In this document: positions 16,172 to 31,755 of the stretch, piece after piece | How positions within the stretch are numbered: position 1 is the first letter of the stretch | Layout of the letters: each line of letters begins with the position of its first letter | DNA from: Rathayibacter sp. VKM Ac-2856 | GTDB lineage: Bacteria > Actinomycetota > Actinomycetes > Actinomycetales > Microbacteriaceae | Direction of reading: 5' to 3' | Length of the DNA: 64,000 nucleotides | Assembly (NCBI RefSeq): GCF_013205055.1 | Contig: NZ_JABMLF010000001.1 | Coordinates: 496,001-560,000 of the forward strand | Translations under genes and position numbers: made by a program | Notes under the pieces: generated by a model | The model's database searches: none | Seen by the model: the letters and a program-made list of their open reading frames with translations, nothing else | What the model was told of the DNA's origin: nothing

Positions 16172-16354
16172 TCACTTCTGCTTCGGAATGACCAGCCACA
16201 TCACGATGTACGCGATGATCTGCGGCCCGGGGAGCAGGCAGGAGAGCACGAAGAGGAGCCGCACGAGGAAAGGGCTCCAGCCGAAGCGGTGGGCGAGGCC
16301 GGCGCAGACGCCGGCGATGATCTTGCCCCGACGGGGGCGCACGAGAGTAGCCAT
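16172..16354 (-). CDS. PspC-domain small membrane protein
   Basis: 60 residues. MATLVRPRRGKIIAGVCAGL followed by a hydrophobic helix (SPFLVRLLFVLSCLLPGPQI, then IAYIVMWLVIP) matches the PspC domain: basic RRGKxIAGVCAGLA motif, then one to two TM segments. PspC proteins are linked to envelope stress responses; no other psp gene is nearby. The start was chosen at the ATG where the family begins. Confidence 0.88.
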   Translation of the reverse strand: MATLVRPRRGKIIAGVCAGLAHRFGWSPFLVRLLFVLSCLLPGPQIIAYIVMWLVIPKQK

Positions 16355-16412
16355 GACTCCACTCTGTCGCAGCGGTGCTGGGTGGAGCATCAGGGAAACC
16401 CCCCGGATCGGA

Positions 16413-17435
16413 CTAGGGGGTGCCGCCCTGGCGCTCGGAGGCGATCCGCCGGGAGAAGCCCGCGGCGCTCTGCACGTCCGCCTCCGGCCAGACAAGTCGG
16501 AACCGCTCGAAGACGACGGTGCCGATCCCCTCCGGCGACTGGCGCTCGAAGAAGCGGCGGTGCCCCGCGAGCCAGGACTCCCTCGATCGGTCGCCCTCGC
16601 CCTCGTCCCAGGCGAACGCGTCGTCGACGCTGTCGAGCGCGCCGAGCCGGACCTCGGTCGTCCGCAGGATCGCGCGCGCGACTCCCGCTCCGTCGCAGAC
16701 GACCCAGTGCTCGCCCACGAGGGGAACGGGCTCGTCGCCCGCCAGGGACGCCGTCGCGGTCTTGACGCCCCGCCGGACCAGGGCGAGCACCTCGTCGGCC
16801 TGCTCGACGGAGTCGCCGAAGGCCTCGACCAGGGCCGGCTCCTCGGGCAGACCCGGCTCCTGCGCGCGATAGGCGGCCCAGAGCTCGGCGGCGGCGGCCG
16901 GGTCGGGCTCGGGCAGCGGGGTGCGCTCCGGAGCCTCCGGGATCAGCGGCAGCAGGTTCGCGCCCGCGAGCGCGGCCGGCTCCTCGGGGTGGTTGTCGGG
17001 GGTGTCCACCCGCTCGAACGGCCAGCGCAGCAGCAGCCAGCGCCGCGCGTAGGCGTCGAGCTCCTCCTCGAGGCGCGAGCCGACGAGGGCCGGGACGACC
17101 CACCAGGACGCCTCGGCGGCCTCGTCGTCCGCGGGGCGGACGCTGAGCGCGCCGAGCACCTCGGTCCAGTCCGCGCCGACCAGGAGGAACGCGAAGGCGC
17201 TCCGCTCGCGAGCCGCGCCCTCGAGCAGCCGCAGCGCCCGGAGGTCGTCACCCGGCGAAGCGGACGGCAGCCCGGCGGGATCGCCCTCGAGCAGCAGCCC
17301 GGCGAGCCAGTCGCGGTGCTGCCCGATCGCGCTGTGGAGCAGATCGGCGTCGCTCGTGACCAGCGGGCGGAGGAACGCCCCGCCCGGCAGGTCGAGCCGC
17401 GCGGGGACGGCGGCGTCGCCGGGCAGGATGCTCAC
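16413..17435 (-). CDS. GNAT-like domain fused to an ASCH domain
   Basis: 340 residues. The N-terminal 170 residues resemble an acyltransferase of the GNAT type (LRPLVTSDADLLHSAI; GALSVRPADDEAAEASWWV), though no clean acetyl-CoA loop is visible. The C-terminal 160 residues form an ASCH domain, an RNA-binding PUA-like fold: ELWAAYRAQEPGLPEEPALV, VRRGVKTATASLAGDEP, then VCDGAGVARAILRTTEVRLG and WLAGHRRFFER. ASCH proteins may bind RNA or hydrolyse modified nucleosides. Its end is 58 bp from the PspC gene and its start is just downstream of gatB. Confidence 0.75.
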   Translation of the reverse strand: MSILPGDAAVPARLDLPGGAFLRPLVTSDADLLHSAIGQHRDWLAGLLLEGDPAGLPSASPGDDLRALRLLEGAARERSAFAFLLVGADWTEVLGALSVRPADDEAAEASWWVVPALVGSRLEEELDAYARRWLLLRWPFERVDTPDNHPEEPAALAGANLLPLIPEAPERTPLPEPDPAAAAELWAAYRAQEPGLPEEPALVEAFGDSVEQADEVLALVRRGVKTATASLAGDEPVPLVGEHWVVCDGAGVARAILRTTEVRLGALDSVDDAFAWDEGEGDRSRESWLAGHRRFFERQSPEGIGTVVFERFRLVWPEADVQSAAGFSRRIASERQGGTP

Positions 17436-17462
17436 GCCGGCCTCCGTTCCCCGCGCACCGGC

Positions 17463-18974
17463 TCAGCCCGCCGCGCGCTCGAGGACGAGCTCGCGGACGC
17501 GGGCGGCGTCGGCCTGGCCCTTCATCGCCTTCATCACGGCGCCGATGACCGCGCCGGCGGCCTGGACCTTGCCGTCGCGGATCTTCGCCAGCACGTCGGG
17601 CTGCGACGCGAGAGCCGCGTCGATGGCCTCGATGAGGGCTCCGTCGTCCGAGACGACCGCGAGCCCGCGGGCGTCGACGACCTCCTGCGGGGTGCCCTCG
17701 CCGGCGATGACGCCCTGGAGCACCTCGCGGGCGAGCCGGTCGGTGAGGGTGCCCGCCTCGATGAGCGAGGCGAGCTCGGCGACCTGCTGGGGCGAGACGA
17801 GCGCGGCCGGGTCCTGCCCCGCGGCGTTGGCGAGGCGGGCGATCTCACCGGTCCACCACTTGCGGGCGGCCTGCGGGGACGCGCCCGCCGCGACGGTCTC
17901 GGTGATCTCGGCGAGGAGCCCGCTGTTCGCGACGTCCTGGAACTCGAGGTCGGTGAAGCCCCAGTCGGCCTTCAGTCGGCGGCGGCGGGCCGCGGGCTTC
18001 TCGGGCAGCGCGGCGCGCAGCTCCTCGATCAGCTCGGGGCTCGGCACGACCGGCAGGAGGTCGGGCTCGGGGAAGTAGCGGTAGTCGTCGGCGTCGCTCT
18101 TGGGGCGGCCGGCCGAGGTGCGGCCGGTGTCCTCGTGCCAGTGCCGGGTCTCCTGGGTGATCGTGCCGCCCGCGGCGAGGATCGCCGCCTGGCGCTGGAT
18201 CTCGTAGCGCACGGCGCGCTCGACCGAGCGCAGCGAGTTGACGTTCTTGGTCTCGGTGCGGGTGCCGAGCTTCTCCTGGCCGATCGGCTTGAGCGAGACG
18301 TTCGCGTCGCAGCGGAGGTTGCCGCGCTCCATCTTCGCGTCGGAGATCCCGAGCGCGAGGACGATGTCGCGGATGGTGGCGACGTAGGCCTTGGCGTACT
18401 CGGGCGCGCTCTTGCCCGCGCCGTGGATCGGCTTGGTGACGATCTCGACCAGCGGCACGCCGGCGCGGTTGTAGTCGACCAGCGAGTACTCGGCGCCCTG
18501 GATGCGGCCGGTGGAGCCGCCGACGTGGGTCAGCTTGCCCGCGTCCTCCTCCATGTGCGCGCGCTCGATCGGGATGTCGACGACGGTGCCGTCGGCGAGC
18601 TCGACCTCGACCGAGCCCTCGAAGGCGATCGGCTCGTCGTACTGCGAGATCTGGTAGTTCTTCGCCATGTCGGGGTAGAAGTAGTTCTTCCGCGCGAAGC
18701 GGCTGGACGGCGCGATCGAGCAGCCGAGGGCGAGGCCCAGGCTGATCGAGTAGCGGACGGCCTGCTCGTTGACGACCGGAAGCGAGCCGGGCAGGCCCAG
18801 GCAGACCGGCGTGGTGTTGGTGTTGGGCTCGGAGCCGGCGATGTTCGGCGCGTCGGAGAACATCTTGGTCTTCGTGTTGAGCTCGATGTGCACCTCGAAG
18901 CCGAGGACCGGCTCGAAGCGCTCGAAGACCTCGTCGTAGTCCATCAGCTCGGGGGCGGCGTGCGCGGAGGCCAT
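17463..18974 (-). CDS. gatB: Aspartyl/glutamyl-tRNA amidotransferase subunit B
   Basis: 503 residues. It binds Glu-tRNA(Gln) or Asp-tRNA(Asn), phosphorylates the acyl group and receives ammonia from GatA. Signatures: [53 protein letters not shown] and, further on, [10 protein letters not shown] and YRYFPEPDL. The tail is a GatB/YqeY domain ([10 protein letters not shown] to the lysine-rich [11 protein letters not shown]). ATG 18974 overlaps the gatA stop by one base (TGATG). Confidence 0.97.
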   Translation of the reverse strand: MASAHAAPELMDYDEVFERFEPVLGFEVHIELNTKTKMFSDAPNIAGSEPNTNTTPVCLGLPGSLPVVNEQAVRYSISLGLALGCSIAPSSRFARKNYFYPDMAKNYQISQYDEPIAFEGSVEVELADGTVVDIPIERAHMEEDAGKLTHVGGSTGRIQGAEYSLVDYNRAGVPLVEIVTKPIHGAGKSAPEYAKAYVATIRDIVLALGISDAKMERGNLRCDANVSLKPIGQEKLGTRTETKNVNSLRSVERAVRYEIQRQAAILAAGGTITQETRHWHEDTGRTSAGRPKSDADDYRYFPEPDLLPVVPSPELIEELRAALPEKPAARRRRLKADWGFTDLEFQDVANSGLLAEITETVAAGASPQAARKWWTGEIARLANAAGQDPAALVSPQQVAELASLIEAGTLTDRLAREVLQGVIAGEGTPQEVVDARGLAVVSDDGALIEAIDAALASQPDVLAKIRDGKVQAAGAVIGAVMKAMKGQADAARVRELVLERAAG

Positions 18975-20521
18975 CAGACGGCACCTTCCTGGGGAGCGGA
19001 GAGCTGGGCGGGGGCGAGATCGGGCGCCTGCGAGAGCAGCGGGTGGCCCCACTGCTCCTCCAGGAGCGCCTCGAGCGCGCCGCCGACGGTGTAGAGGCGG
19101 ACGTCCTGGCGGGCGGGCGCGAGGAACTGCACGCCCACCGGCAGGCCGTCCTCGTCCGCGAGACCGGCCGGGACCGAGATGCCGGGGATCCCCGCAAGGT
19201 TCGCCGGGATCGTGGCGATGTCGCCGCGGTACATCGCCAGCGGGTCGTCGAGCTTCTCGCCGAGGCGGTAGGCGGTGGTCGGCGCGGTCGGCGACGCGAT
19301 GACGTCGACCGAGGCGAACGCGGCGTCGAAGTCGCGCTGCACCAGGGTCCGCACCTTCTGCGCGCTGCCGTAGTAGGCGTCGTAGTAGCCCGCGGAGAGC
19401 GCGTAGGTGCCGAGGATGACGCGGCGCTTGACCTCGGGCCCGAAGCCCTGCTCGCGGGTCGCGGCCATGACCTGCTCGACCGTGCCGCCGCCCTTCGGCG
19501 TCACGCGCAGACCGAAGCGGACGGAGTCGAACTTCGCGAGGTTGCTCGACGCCTCCGCGGGGAGGATCAGGTAGTAGGCGGCGACGGCGTGCTCGATGCT
19601 CGGCGCGCTGACCTCGACGATCTCGGCGCCGGCCCTCTCGAGCACCGCGAGCGCCTCGTGGAAGCGGGCGAGGACACCGGGCTGGAAGCCCTCTCCCCCG
19701 TCGAGCTCCTTGAGCACGCCGATGCGCAGGCCCGTCACGTCGGCGCGGCGGACCGCGTCGGCGAAGGAGGGCCACTCGTCGCGGAGCGAGGTGGAGTCGC
19801 GCGGGTCGTGCCCGGCGATCACGTCGTGCAGCAGCGCCGCGTCGAGGACCGTCCGCGAGACCGGCCCGATCTGGTCGAGGCTCGAGGCGAGCGCGACGGC
19901 GCCGTAGCGGGAGACTCCGCCGTAGGTCGGCTTGACGCCGACGGTGCCGGTGACGTGTGCGGGCTGGCGGATCGAGCCGCCGGTGTCGGAGCCGAGGGCC
20001 AGCGGCGCCTCGTAGCTCGCGACGGCCGCGGCCGAGCCGCCGCCGGAGCCGCCGGGGATGCGGTCGAGGTCCCACGGATTGTGCGTCGGGCCGTAGGCCG
20101 AGCGCTCGGTGGTGGAGCCCATCGCGAACTCGTCCATGTTGGTCTTGCCGATCGGCACGAGGCCGGCCGCGCGGACCTTCTGCATCACGGTCGCGTCGTA
20201 GGGCGGGCGCCAGCCCTCGAGGATCCGCGAGCCCGCGGTGGTCGGCATGTCGTTGGTGACGATGACGTCCTTGACGGCGAGCGGGACGCCGGCGAGCGGA
20301 TGCAGCGACTCGCCCTCGGCGCGGCGGCGGTCGATCGCCTCGGCCGTGGCGGTGGCGGCGTCGCCCGCGACGTGCAGGAAGGCGTGCACCGCGCCGTCGA
20401 CCGACGCGATGCGGTCGAGATGCGCCTGCGTCGCCTCGCGCGAGGACACGGAGCCGTCGGCGAGCCGCTCGGAGAGGGCGGAGGCGCTGAGGCGGACGAG
20501 CTCGTCGCCGTGGGCGCTCAC
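18974..20521 (-). CDS. gatA: Aspartyl/glutamyl-tRNA amidotransferase subunit A
   Basis: 515-residue amidase-signature enzyme that makes ammonia from glutamine for GatB. The catalytic Lys is in [19 protein letters not shown], and the cis-Ser and nucleophilic Ser are in [13 protein letters not shown] and [26 protein letters not shown] is also diagnostic. GTG 20521 overlaps the gatC stop (GTGA). Confidence 0.97.
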   Translation of the reverse strand: MSAHGDELVRLSASALSERLADGSVSSREATQAHLDRIASVDGAVHAFLHVAGDAATATAEAIDRRRAEGESLHPLAGVPLAVKDVIVTNDMPTTAGSRILEGWRPPYDATVMQKVRAAGLVPIGKTNMDEFAMGSTTERSAYGPTHNPWDLDRIPGGSGGGSAAAVASYEAPLALGSDTGGSIRQPAHVTGTVGVKPTYGGVSRYGAVALASSLDQIGPVSRTVLDAALLHDVIAGHDPRDSTSLRDEWPSFADAVRRADVTGLRIGVLKELDGGEGFQPGVLARFHEALAVLERAGAEIVEVSAPSIEHAVAAYYLILPAEASSNLAKFDSVRFGLRVTPKGGGTVEQVMAATREQGFGPEVKRRVILGTYALSAGYYDAYYGSAQKVRTLVQRDFDAAFASVDVIASPTAPTTAYRLGEKLDDPLAMYRGDIATIPANLAGIPGISVPAGLADEDGLPVGVQFLAPARQDVRLYTVGGALEALLEEQWGHPLLSQAPDLAPAQLSAPQEGAV

Positions 20522-20817
20522 TGCTCCTCCCCCAGGATCGCGGAGACCTGGAAGCGGCTGCCGTCGTGCTCGGGAGCACCGGAGAGCGCCTGCTCCAGGG
20601 TCAGCGTCTCGCCCACGACATCGGGGCGGAAGACGTTCTCGAGCGGGATGGGGTGGCTCGTGGCCGGCACGTCGGGCGTGGCGACGGCCTGGACCGCGGC
20701 CACGGAGTCGACGATCTGACCGAGCTCCCGGGTGAGGTTCTCGATCTCCTCGGGGGTGAGGTCGATCCTGGCCAGCGAGGCCAGATGGGCGACCGTGTCG
20801 GCCGTGATCTCGGACAT
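20518..20817 (-). CDS. gatC: Aspartyl/glutamyl-tRNA amidotransferase subunit C
   Basis: 99 residues, first gene of gat[23 protein letters not shown] and [15 protein letters not shown] are the family signatures. GatC stabilises the GatA-GatB complex. ATG 20817 has the ribosome site CGGAGAC and a TAGACT -10 box 37 bases upstream. Confidence 0.95.
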   Translation of the reverse strand: MSEITADTVAHLASLARIDLTPEEIENLTRELGQIVDSVAAVQAVATPDVPATSHPIPLENVFRPDVVGETLTLEQALSGAPEHDGSRFQVSAILGEEQ

Positions 20818-20853
20818 GCGTCTCCGTCGGGTGGTTCGTGGGAATCGGCGTCC

Positions 20854-20859
20854 AGTCTA
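20854..20859 (-). promoter_or_regulatory. -10 element of gatCAB
   Basis: The minus strand reads TAGACT about 37 bases before the gatC ATG, leaving a short leader with a ribosome site. Confidence 0.5.
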
Positions 20860-20885
20860 GCCAGCGGCGCCGACACCGGCCCCGC

Positions 20886-22759
20886 TCAGCCCGCCGGCGC
20901 CGGAGAGGCGGTCGCCGTCGCCGTGCCGCTGCCGAACAGACTCGTCCCGTGCTCCAGCAGCGCCTCGTAGGCACCCTGGTAGGTCGTCGGCAGGTCGTCG
21001 CCCGGCTCGCCGTAGCGCGCGAGCAGCAGCCCCATCAGGCCGAGGGCGGGCGGGCTGAGCGGCTTGTCCCGGTTGACGTTCGCCGGGTGGGGCGGCGTCG
21101 CCTCCGGGTTCGGCGGCAGGTACTGCGGCACGGTCGTCGGCCAGTCGTCGATCTGCCGCGGGGTGTCGAGGGTGAGCACGCCGAAGAGGTCGGGGGCGTC
21201 CGCGTCGCGGGCGGTGAGCGGCTCGAGCCCGTGCAGGCGGCTGAGGGTGCGGATCAGCGCGCCGTGGTGCATCTCGTCGTGCACGACCGTGCCCGCCCGG
21301 GTGTACGCGGAGATCGCGAGGGCGGGCACGCGGCAGCCGAGGCGGTCGAAGGCGAAGCCCATCTCGCCCTCCCGGCCGTCGCCGGGCGGGGTCGCAGCGG
21401 GCGGCGGCACGTGGTCGTACAGCCCGCCGTGCTCGTCGAAGGTCACCAGCAGGAGCGTGTTCACCGCGTTCGAGCCGGTGGGCGACGCGCTCTCGCGGAT
21501 CGCCGAGTACACCTGGTGCAGCAGCAGCTCCCCCGCGCGCACGTCGGAGAGGGCGCTGTCGTAGAGCGGCTGCCCGTCCACCTCGTCCTCGTGCAGGACG
21601 CCGGTCGGCGGGTGCATGTCGTTGTGGTCGAAGACCAGCCGCGGCTCGACGAAGGCGTAGTCGGGCAGCTCGCCGCTCGCGACGTCGGCGTGGAACTGCT
21701 CCATCGGGGCGAAGTTCGTCCGCCAGTACTTCTCGAGCACCGGCGCGTGCAGGAAGCCGGTGTACGAGACGACCTGGAGCGCGTCGTAGTAGACCCGCCA
21801 GCTCCTCCCGGCCTCCTCGAGGCGGTTGAACACCGTCGGCGCGTCGGCCAGGTCGTCGGCGAGCCACTTCTCGTAGCCGCCGCCGTGCTTGTTCGTCACG
21901 AACCCGTGCGAGGTCGACGCGTGGAAGAACGAGCGGTTGCAGAAGGTCTGCGACGGGACCGCGCAGAACCAGTGGTCGAAGACGGCGAACTCGCGCGCGA
22001 GGGTCGAGAAGACGGGGAGCATGTCGGGCGAGAAGCCGCCCATGATCGTGCTGTACTCCTCCCGCGTCGGCTCCTCGCCCTTCTTCAGGTGGCGGAGGTT
22101 CTGCACGTAGTCCTCGAGGAACCCGCTCATCGTGGGCGCGGAGGTGTCGGCGGGCGCGTTGAACGGCGCGGTCATGTCGCCGACGGAGGCGCCCGCGTTG
22201 GACGGCGGGTCGATCGTGCCGAAGAGCTGGGTGTTGACGTGCGGGTACTCCTCGCCCGGATCGGGGTCGGGCTGGCGCATCACCGTGTCGGTCGCGCCCT
22301 GGTACACGTGCGCGGCGACCGTGTCGCCCGCGGCGGTGGTGTTCGAGTGCTCGCCGGTCTGCAGGCCCTCGAAGGTGCCGCCGCCGGGCGGGGCGGCGTC
22401 CGCGTAGAGCCGGCCGAGGATGTTGTCGAAGGAGCGGTTCTCGAACATCACGACGACGACGTGGTCGAAGCCGGGCTCGCTGCGCTCGGGGAGGGGCGAC
22501 TCCGCCTCGCGGTCGCGGCCCGAGGCGACAGCGGCGCCGATCGCGCCGCCGGTGAGGCCGGCCGCGGCGACCGTGCCGGCGACGGCGCTGCCGGCGAGGA
22601 AGCGGCGGCGCGAGCGGGAGCGGGGGCCGTGGTCCGAGGAGGCGGCGTCGGCGCCCGTGGTGTCGTCGGCTGTGGTGTCGGCGCCTGTGGTGCCGTCGCC
22701 TGTGGTGTCGGTGCCCATGGTCACGTCGGCTCTGGTGTCGTCGCCGCCGTCGGTGCCGC

Positions 22760-22763
<4 letters not shown>
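20886..22763 (-). CDS. Tat-exported phosphoesterase / non-specific phospholipase C family
   Basis: 625 residues of the bacterial phospholipase C/acid phosphatase (phosphoesterase) family. A Thr/Asp/Gly low-complexity N-terminus leads to a Tat signal [20 protein letters not shown] at about residue 52. The catalytic motif [19 protein letters not shown] contains the metal-binding Glu-Asn and the Ser region. Further family motifs are [37 protein letters not shown] and [14 protein letters not shown], which supply Asp, His and Glu ligands. It is probably exported to cleave phospholipids or other phosphodiesters. ATG 22763 overlaps the upstream paralogue's stop (ATGA). Confidence 0.92.
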
Positions 22764-28076
<5,313 letters not shown>

Positions 28077-28115
28077 TCAGCCCGGCAGCACGGCTCGTGC
28101 GCCCGCGCGGGGTGA

Positions 28116-28205
28116 GTCCGATCTGCAGGTGTCCGATCTGCAGGTGTCCGATCTGCAGGTGTCCGATCTGCAGGTGTCCGATCTGCAGGTGTCCGATCTG
28201 CAGGC
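28116..28205 (+). repeat. Six tandem 15-bp units GTCCGATCTGCAGGT
   Basis: Copies start at 28116, 28131, 28146, 28161, 28176 and 28191. The first five are identical; the last ends GC instead of GT, as in the other units. Confidence 0.95.
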
Positions 28206-28275
28206 GATGCCACGATCGCCGAGCACACGTCCCGGGAGGATCGGACGCCTCGCGCAGATCACCTGCAGAACGGAC

Positions 28276-28389
28276 GAGGACCTGCAGATCAGACGAGGAC
28301 CTGCACAACGGACGAGGGCCTGCAGATCAGGCGAGGACCTGCAGAACGGGCGAGGACCTGCAGATCGGACGAGGACCTGCAGAGCGGAC
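28276..28389 (-). repeat. Six tandem 19-bp units with inverse core
   Basis: Period of 19 bp, consensus GAGGACCTGCAGATCGGAC on the plus strand, six copies with 0-4 changes each. The core is the reverse complement of the 15-bp unit plus a 4-base extension. It ends 5 bases before the iscS stop codon. Confidence 0.93.
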
Positions 28390-28394
28390 GAGGG

Positions 28395-29618
28395 TCAGCC
28401 CGGCAGGACGGCGCGGCTCGAGAGGCCCGCGCGGGCGGCGCGGGTGTACGCGGCGGGGAGCGCCGCCAGCAGGGCGTCGACGTCGGCGTCGGCGGTGGTC
28501 CAGCCGAGCGTCATCCGGAGCACGCCGCGCGCCTCGTCCTCGCTGCGGCCGAGGGCCAGCACCACGTGCGAGGGCTCGGGGATGCCCGCGGTGCAGGCCG
28601 AGCCGGTCGACACGGACACGCCCGCCATGTCGAGGAGGAAGAGGAGGGAGTCGCCCTGCGCGCCCGGGAAGGCGATGTGTGCGTTGCTCGCGACGCGGCG
28701 GCCCGAGTCGACGGCCGGTCCGGTGAGCGTCGCGCCCGGCACCGTCGCCAGGATCCCCGCGACGAGCCGGTCGCGGAGGGCTGCGAGCCGGAGCGCCTCC
28801 GCGGGCAGCTCCGCGACCGCCTCCGTCACGGCCGCCGCGAACGCCGCAGCGCCGGGGACGTCCTGCGTGCCCGAGCGGACCCCGCGCTGCTGCCCGCCGC
28901 CGTGCAGGACCGGGACGACCCGGGCGTCGCGCGCGAGCATCAGCGCGCCGGTCGCGATCGGGCCGCCGACCTTGTGCCCCGAGACGCTGACCGCGACGAG
29001 TCCCGCGCCGTCGCGGGAGCCGGAGGCGCGCCGCACCTCCGCGATCTCGAGCGGCACGTGGCCGAGCGCCGCGACCGCGTCGAGGTGCAGCGGCACACCG
29101 GCGCGCGCGCAGACCGCGGCCAGCTCGACGACCGGCGCGATCGTGCCGATCTCGTTGTTCACCCACAGCGCGCTGACGAGCGCGACGGAGTCCGGATCCG
29201 CGGCGAGCCCCGCCTCGAGCGTCTCGGGTCGCAGGGTCCCCTCCGCGTCGAGCTCGAGCCACTCGATCTGTGCGCCCTCGTGCGCGGCGAGCCACTCGAC
29301 GGTGTCGATCGTGGCGTGGTGCTCGCCGCCGGGCACGAGGATGCGCGTGCGCCCGGAGGACTCCGCACGCCGCTGCCAGTAGAGGCCCTTGAGGCCCAGG
29401 TTGATCGCCTCGGTGCCGCCCGCGGTGAGGATCACCTCGATCGGCTCGCAGCCGAGGGCGAGGGCGATCGCCGAGCGGGCGTCCTCCAGGCGGCGCCGCG
29501 CCTCCTGGCCGGTGCCGTGCACGGAGGACGGGTTGCCGGGCCGCGCGGACGCCTCGGCGAAGGCGGCGAGCGCCGAGGCCCGGAGCGGGGTGGTCGCGGC
29601 GTGATCGAGATAGATCAT
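28395..29618 (-). CDS. Cysteine desulfurase (IscS/NifS family)
   Basis: 407 residues. A PLP enzyme that takes sulfur from cysteine as a protein persulfide, probably for MnmA thiolation and cofactors. Start MIYLDHAATTPLRASAL; PLP Lys in VSVSGHKVGGPIATGAL; persulfide Cys in VSTGSACTAGIPEPSHVV; PNPSSVH-type segment RPGNPSSVHGTGQEARR. ATG 29618 has the ribosome site GGAGGAC. Its last codons (AVLPG and stop) lie in sequence also present in each unit of the downstream repeat array. Confidence 0.95.
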   Translation of the reverse strand: MIYLDHAATTPLRASALAAFAEASARPGNPSSVHGTGQEARRRLEDARSAIALALGCEPIEVILTAGGTEAINLGLKGLYWQRRAESSGRTRILVPGGEHHATIDTVEWLAAHEGAQIEWLELDAEGTLRPETLEAGLAADPDSVALVSALWVNNEIGTIAPVVELAAVCARAGVPLHLDAVAALGHVPLEIAEVRRASGSRDGAGLVAVSVSGHKVGGPIATGALMLARDARVVPVLHGGGQQRGVRSGTQDVPGAAAFAAAVTEAVAELPAEALRLAALRDRLVAGILATVPGATLTGPAVDSGRRVASNAHIAFPGAQGDSLLFLLDMAGVSVSTGSACTAGIPEPSHVVLALGRSEDEARGVLRMTLGWTTADADVDALLAALPAAYTRAARAGLSSRAVLPG

Positions 29619-29669
29619 GGCGTCCTCCGTCCCGCGTCCGGGGTGCGGAGCAGGTCTCCGGCCCCTCAC

Positions 29670-29675
29670 TACTGT
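29670..29675 (+). promoter_or_regulatory. -10 element of glgX (leaderless)
   Basis: TACTGT ends 7 bases before the ATG at 29683, with no ribosome-site-like sequence between them. Confidence 0.6.
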
Positions 29676-29682
29676 AGGTCGC

Positions 29683-31755
29683 ATGCAGACACGCGACTCC
29701 CTGGACCGACTCGGAGTCACCGTGGACGCGGAGGGCGGCGAGCTGCGGGTCTGGTCGGAGCACGCGAGCGCGATCGACCTGCTGCTCTACGACGAGAAGG
29801 ACCCGAGCTGGGTCACCCGCACGGTCCCCCTGACGCGCGGTGACGGCGCTGTCTGGTCCGCCCGTGCGGCCCAGCTCACCGTCGGCCGCCGCTACGCGAT
29901 CAAGGTGGACGGACCCGCCGGGGTCCCGGGCCGCTTCGATCCGCGGGTCCCCCTGCTCGAGCCGTACTCGCGCGGTCTGCACCGCGTCGCCGAGAACGAG
30001 TGGCGCTCGGTGGTCGTCGACGACTCGTTCGACTGGGGCACCTCGGTGAAGCCGCGCACGCCGCTGGACCGCACCGTGCTGTACGAGGCTCACGTGAAGG
30101 GCCTGACCAAGCTCAATCCCGCGCTGCCGGTCGAGCTGCGGGGCAGCTACGCCGGCCTCGCGCACGAGTCGACCGTCTCGTCGCTCCTCGAGCTCGGCGT
30201 GACCGCGGTCGAGCTCCTCCCCGTGCACGCCTTCGTCTCGGAGCAGCGCCTGCTGCGCCAGGGCCTCACCAACTACTGGGGATATAACACCTTAAACTTC
30301 TTCAGCCCGCACGCCGCGTACGCCTCCCCCGCCGCCCAGCGCGGCGGGCCGACGGCGGTGCTGCGCGAGTTCAAGGGCATGGTCAAGCTGCTGCACGAGG
30401 CCGGGCTCGAGGTGATCCTCGACGTCGTCTACAACCACACCGCCGAGGAGGGCCCGAACGGTCCGCGCTCGAGCCTGCGCGGCATCGACGACGCGTCGTA
30501 CTACCGCCAGAGCGACGAGGGCCACTACATCGACGTGACCGGCTGCGGCAACACGATCGACTTCGGCCGGCCGGTCGCGCAGCGGCTCGTGCTCGACTCG
30601 CTCCGCTACTGGTCCCAGGAGGTCGGCGTCGACGGCTTCCGACTCGACCTGGCCGCGACGCTCGGCCGCGACGAGATCGCGCACTTCCAGCGCGATCACC
30701 CGCTGCTGCGCGCGGCCGTGGAGGACCCGGCCCTCGCGGACGTGAAGATGATCGCCGAGCCGTGGGACGTGGGGATGGGCGGCTGGCAGACCGGCAACTT
30801 CCCGGACGGCTGGTCGGAGTGGAACGACCGCTACCGCGACCGCGCCCGCAACTTCTGGCTCTCGGACATCGACTACGCCCGCCGCGCGGGCACGGCCCCG
30901 GTGGGGATCGGCGGCTTCGCGACCCGGCTCTCCGGCTCGTCGAACACGTTCTCGCTCGAGCGCGGTCCGCTGGCGTCGGTCAACTTCGTGACGGCGCACG
31001 ACGGCTTCACCCTGGCAGATCTGGTCTCGTACAACGTCAAGCACAACATCGGCAACGGCGAGTCGAACCGCGACGGCGCCGACACCAACCGCTCGTTCAA
31101 TCACGGCTTCGAGGGGCCGACCGCCGACGAGAGAATCGACCGCGACCGGCAGAAGGCCATGCGCAACCTGCTCGGGACGCTCCTCCTCTCCGCCGGCGTG
31201 CCGATGATCACCGCCGGCGACGAGTTCGGCCGCAGTCAGCGCGGCAACAACAACGCCTACTGCCAGGACTCGGACCTCACCTGGCTGCGCTGGGACGGGC
31301 GAAGCGACCGGCAGCTCGAGCTGCGCGAGCACGCGAGGACGCTGATCCGGCTCCGCCGCGAGCACCCGGCACTGCGGCCCTCGCGCTACGGCCGCGGAGG
31401 AGCGGTGACGCCGGGCGCCACGAGCATGCAGTGGTTCGACGCGCACGGGCGGACGATGTCCGAGCACGACTGGGCCTCGGCGGAGAACCGCACGCTGCAG
31501 TACCTGGCGGCGTCCACCCCGGAGACGGAGGAGTTCGACCGCGTCCTGCTGATCGTGCACGGGGTCGAGGCGGACACGTCGGTCGTTCTCGCCGAGAGCG
31601 CGGGCGTCACGGGCTACACCCGGCTGTGGAGCAGCGAGGAGGCGGTGCCGCTCGAGCACGGCGAGTCGTTCGAGCCGGGCCAGGTCGTCCGCGTCGCCGG
31701 GACCTCGATGCAGCTCTTCGCCGCGCACGGCCCGCGCCCGGCCGCCGCGTCCTGA
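29683..31755 (+). CDS. glgX: Glycogen debranching enzyme
   Basis: 690 residues, GH13_11 subfamily, hydrolysing alpha-1,6 branches of phosphorylase-limit glycogen. N-terminal CBM48-like domain (residues 1-110), then the TIM barrel: LDVVYNHTAEEG (region I), DGFRLDLAATLGRDE with catalytic Asp, KMIAEPWDVGMGGW with catalytic Glu, and FVTAHDGFTLADLVSYN with the third Asp. ATG 29683 is favoured by the leaderless promoter; an in-frame upstream start (29617) would run through the divergent iscS promoter. It is coupled to ybaK through TGATG. Confidence 0.94.
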   Translation: MQTRDSLDRLGVTVDAEGGELRVWSEHASAIDLLLYDEKDPSWVTRTVPLTRGDGAVWSARAAQLTVGRRYAIKVDGPAGVPGRFDPRVPLLEPYSRGLHRVAENEWRSVVVDDSFDWGTSVKPRTPLDRTVLYEAHVKGLTKLNPALPVELRGSYAGLAHESTVSSLLELGVTAVELLPVHAFVSEQRLLRQGLTNYWGYNTLNFFSPHAAYASPAAQRGGPTAVLREFKGMVKLLHEAGLEVILDVVYNHTAEEGPNGPRSSLRGIDDASYYRQSDEGHYIDVTGCGNTIDFGRPVAQRLVLDSLRYWSQEVGVDGFRLDLAATLGRDEIAHFQRDHPLLRAAVEDPALADVKMIAEPWDVGMGGWQTGNFPDGWSEWNDRYRDRARNFWLSDIDYARRAGTAPVGIGGFATRLSGSSNTFSLERGPLASVNFVTAHDGFTLADLVSYNVKHNIGNGESNRDGADTNRSFNHGFEGPTADERIDRDRQKAMRNLLGTLLLSAGVPMITAGDEFGRSQRGNNNAYCQDSDLTWLRWDGRSDRQLELREHARTLIRLRREHPALRPSRYGRGGAVTPGATSMQWFDAHGRTMSEHDWASAENRTLQYLAASTPETEEFDRVLLIVHGVEADTSVVLAESAGVTGYTRLWSSEEAVPLEHGESFEPGQVVRVAGTSMQLFAAHGPRPAAAS

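Noticed and set aside
16026-19094. 1022-residue plus-strand open frame
   Set aside because: It lies opposite the GNAT-ASCH gene and most of gatB, is Arg/Gly/Asp/Val-rich and has no domain. It is an antisense shadow caused by high GC.
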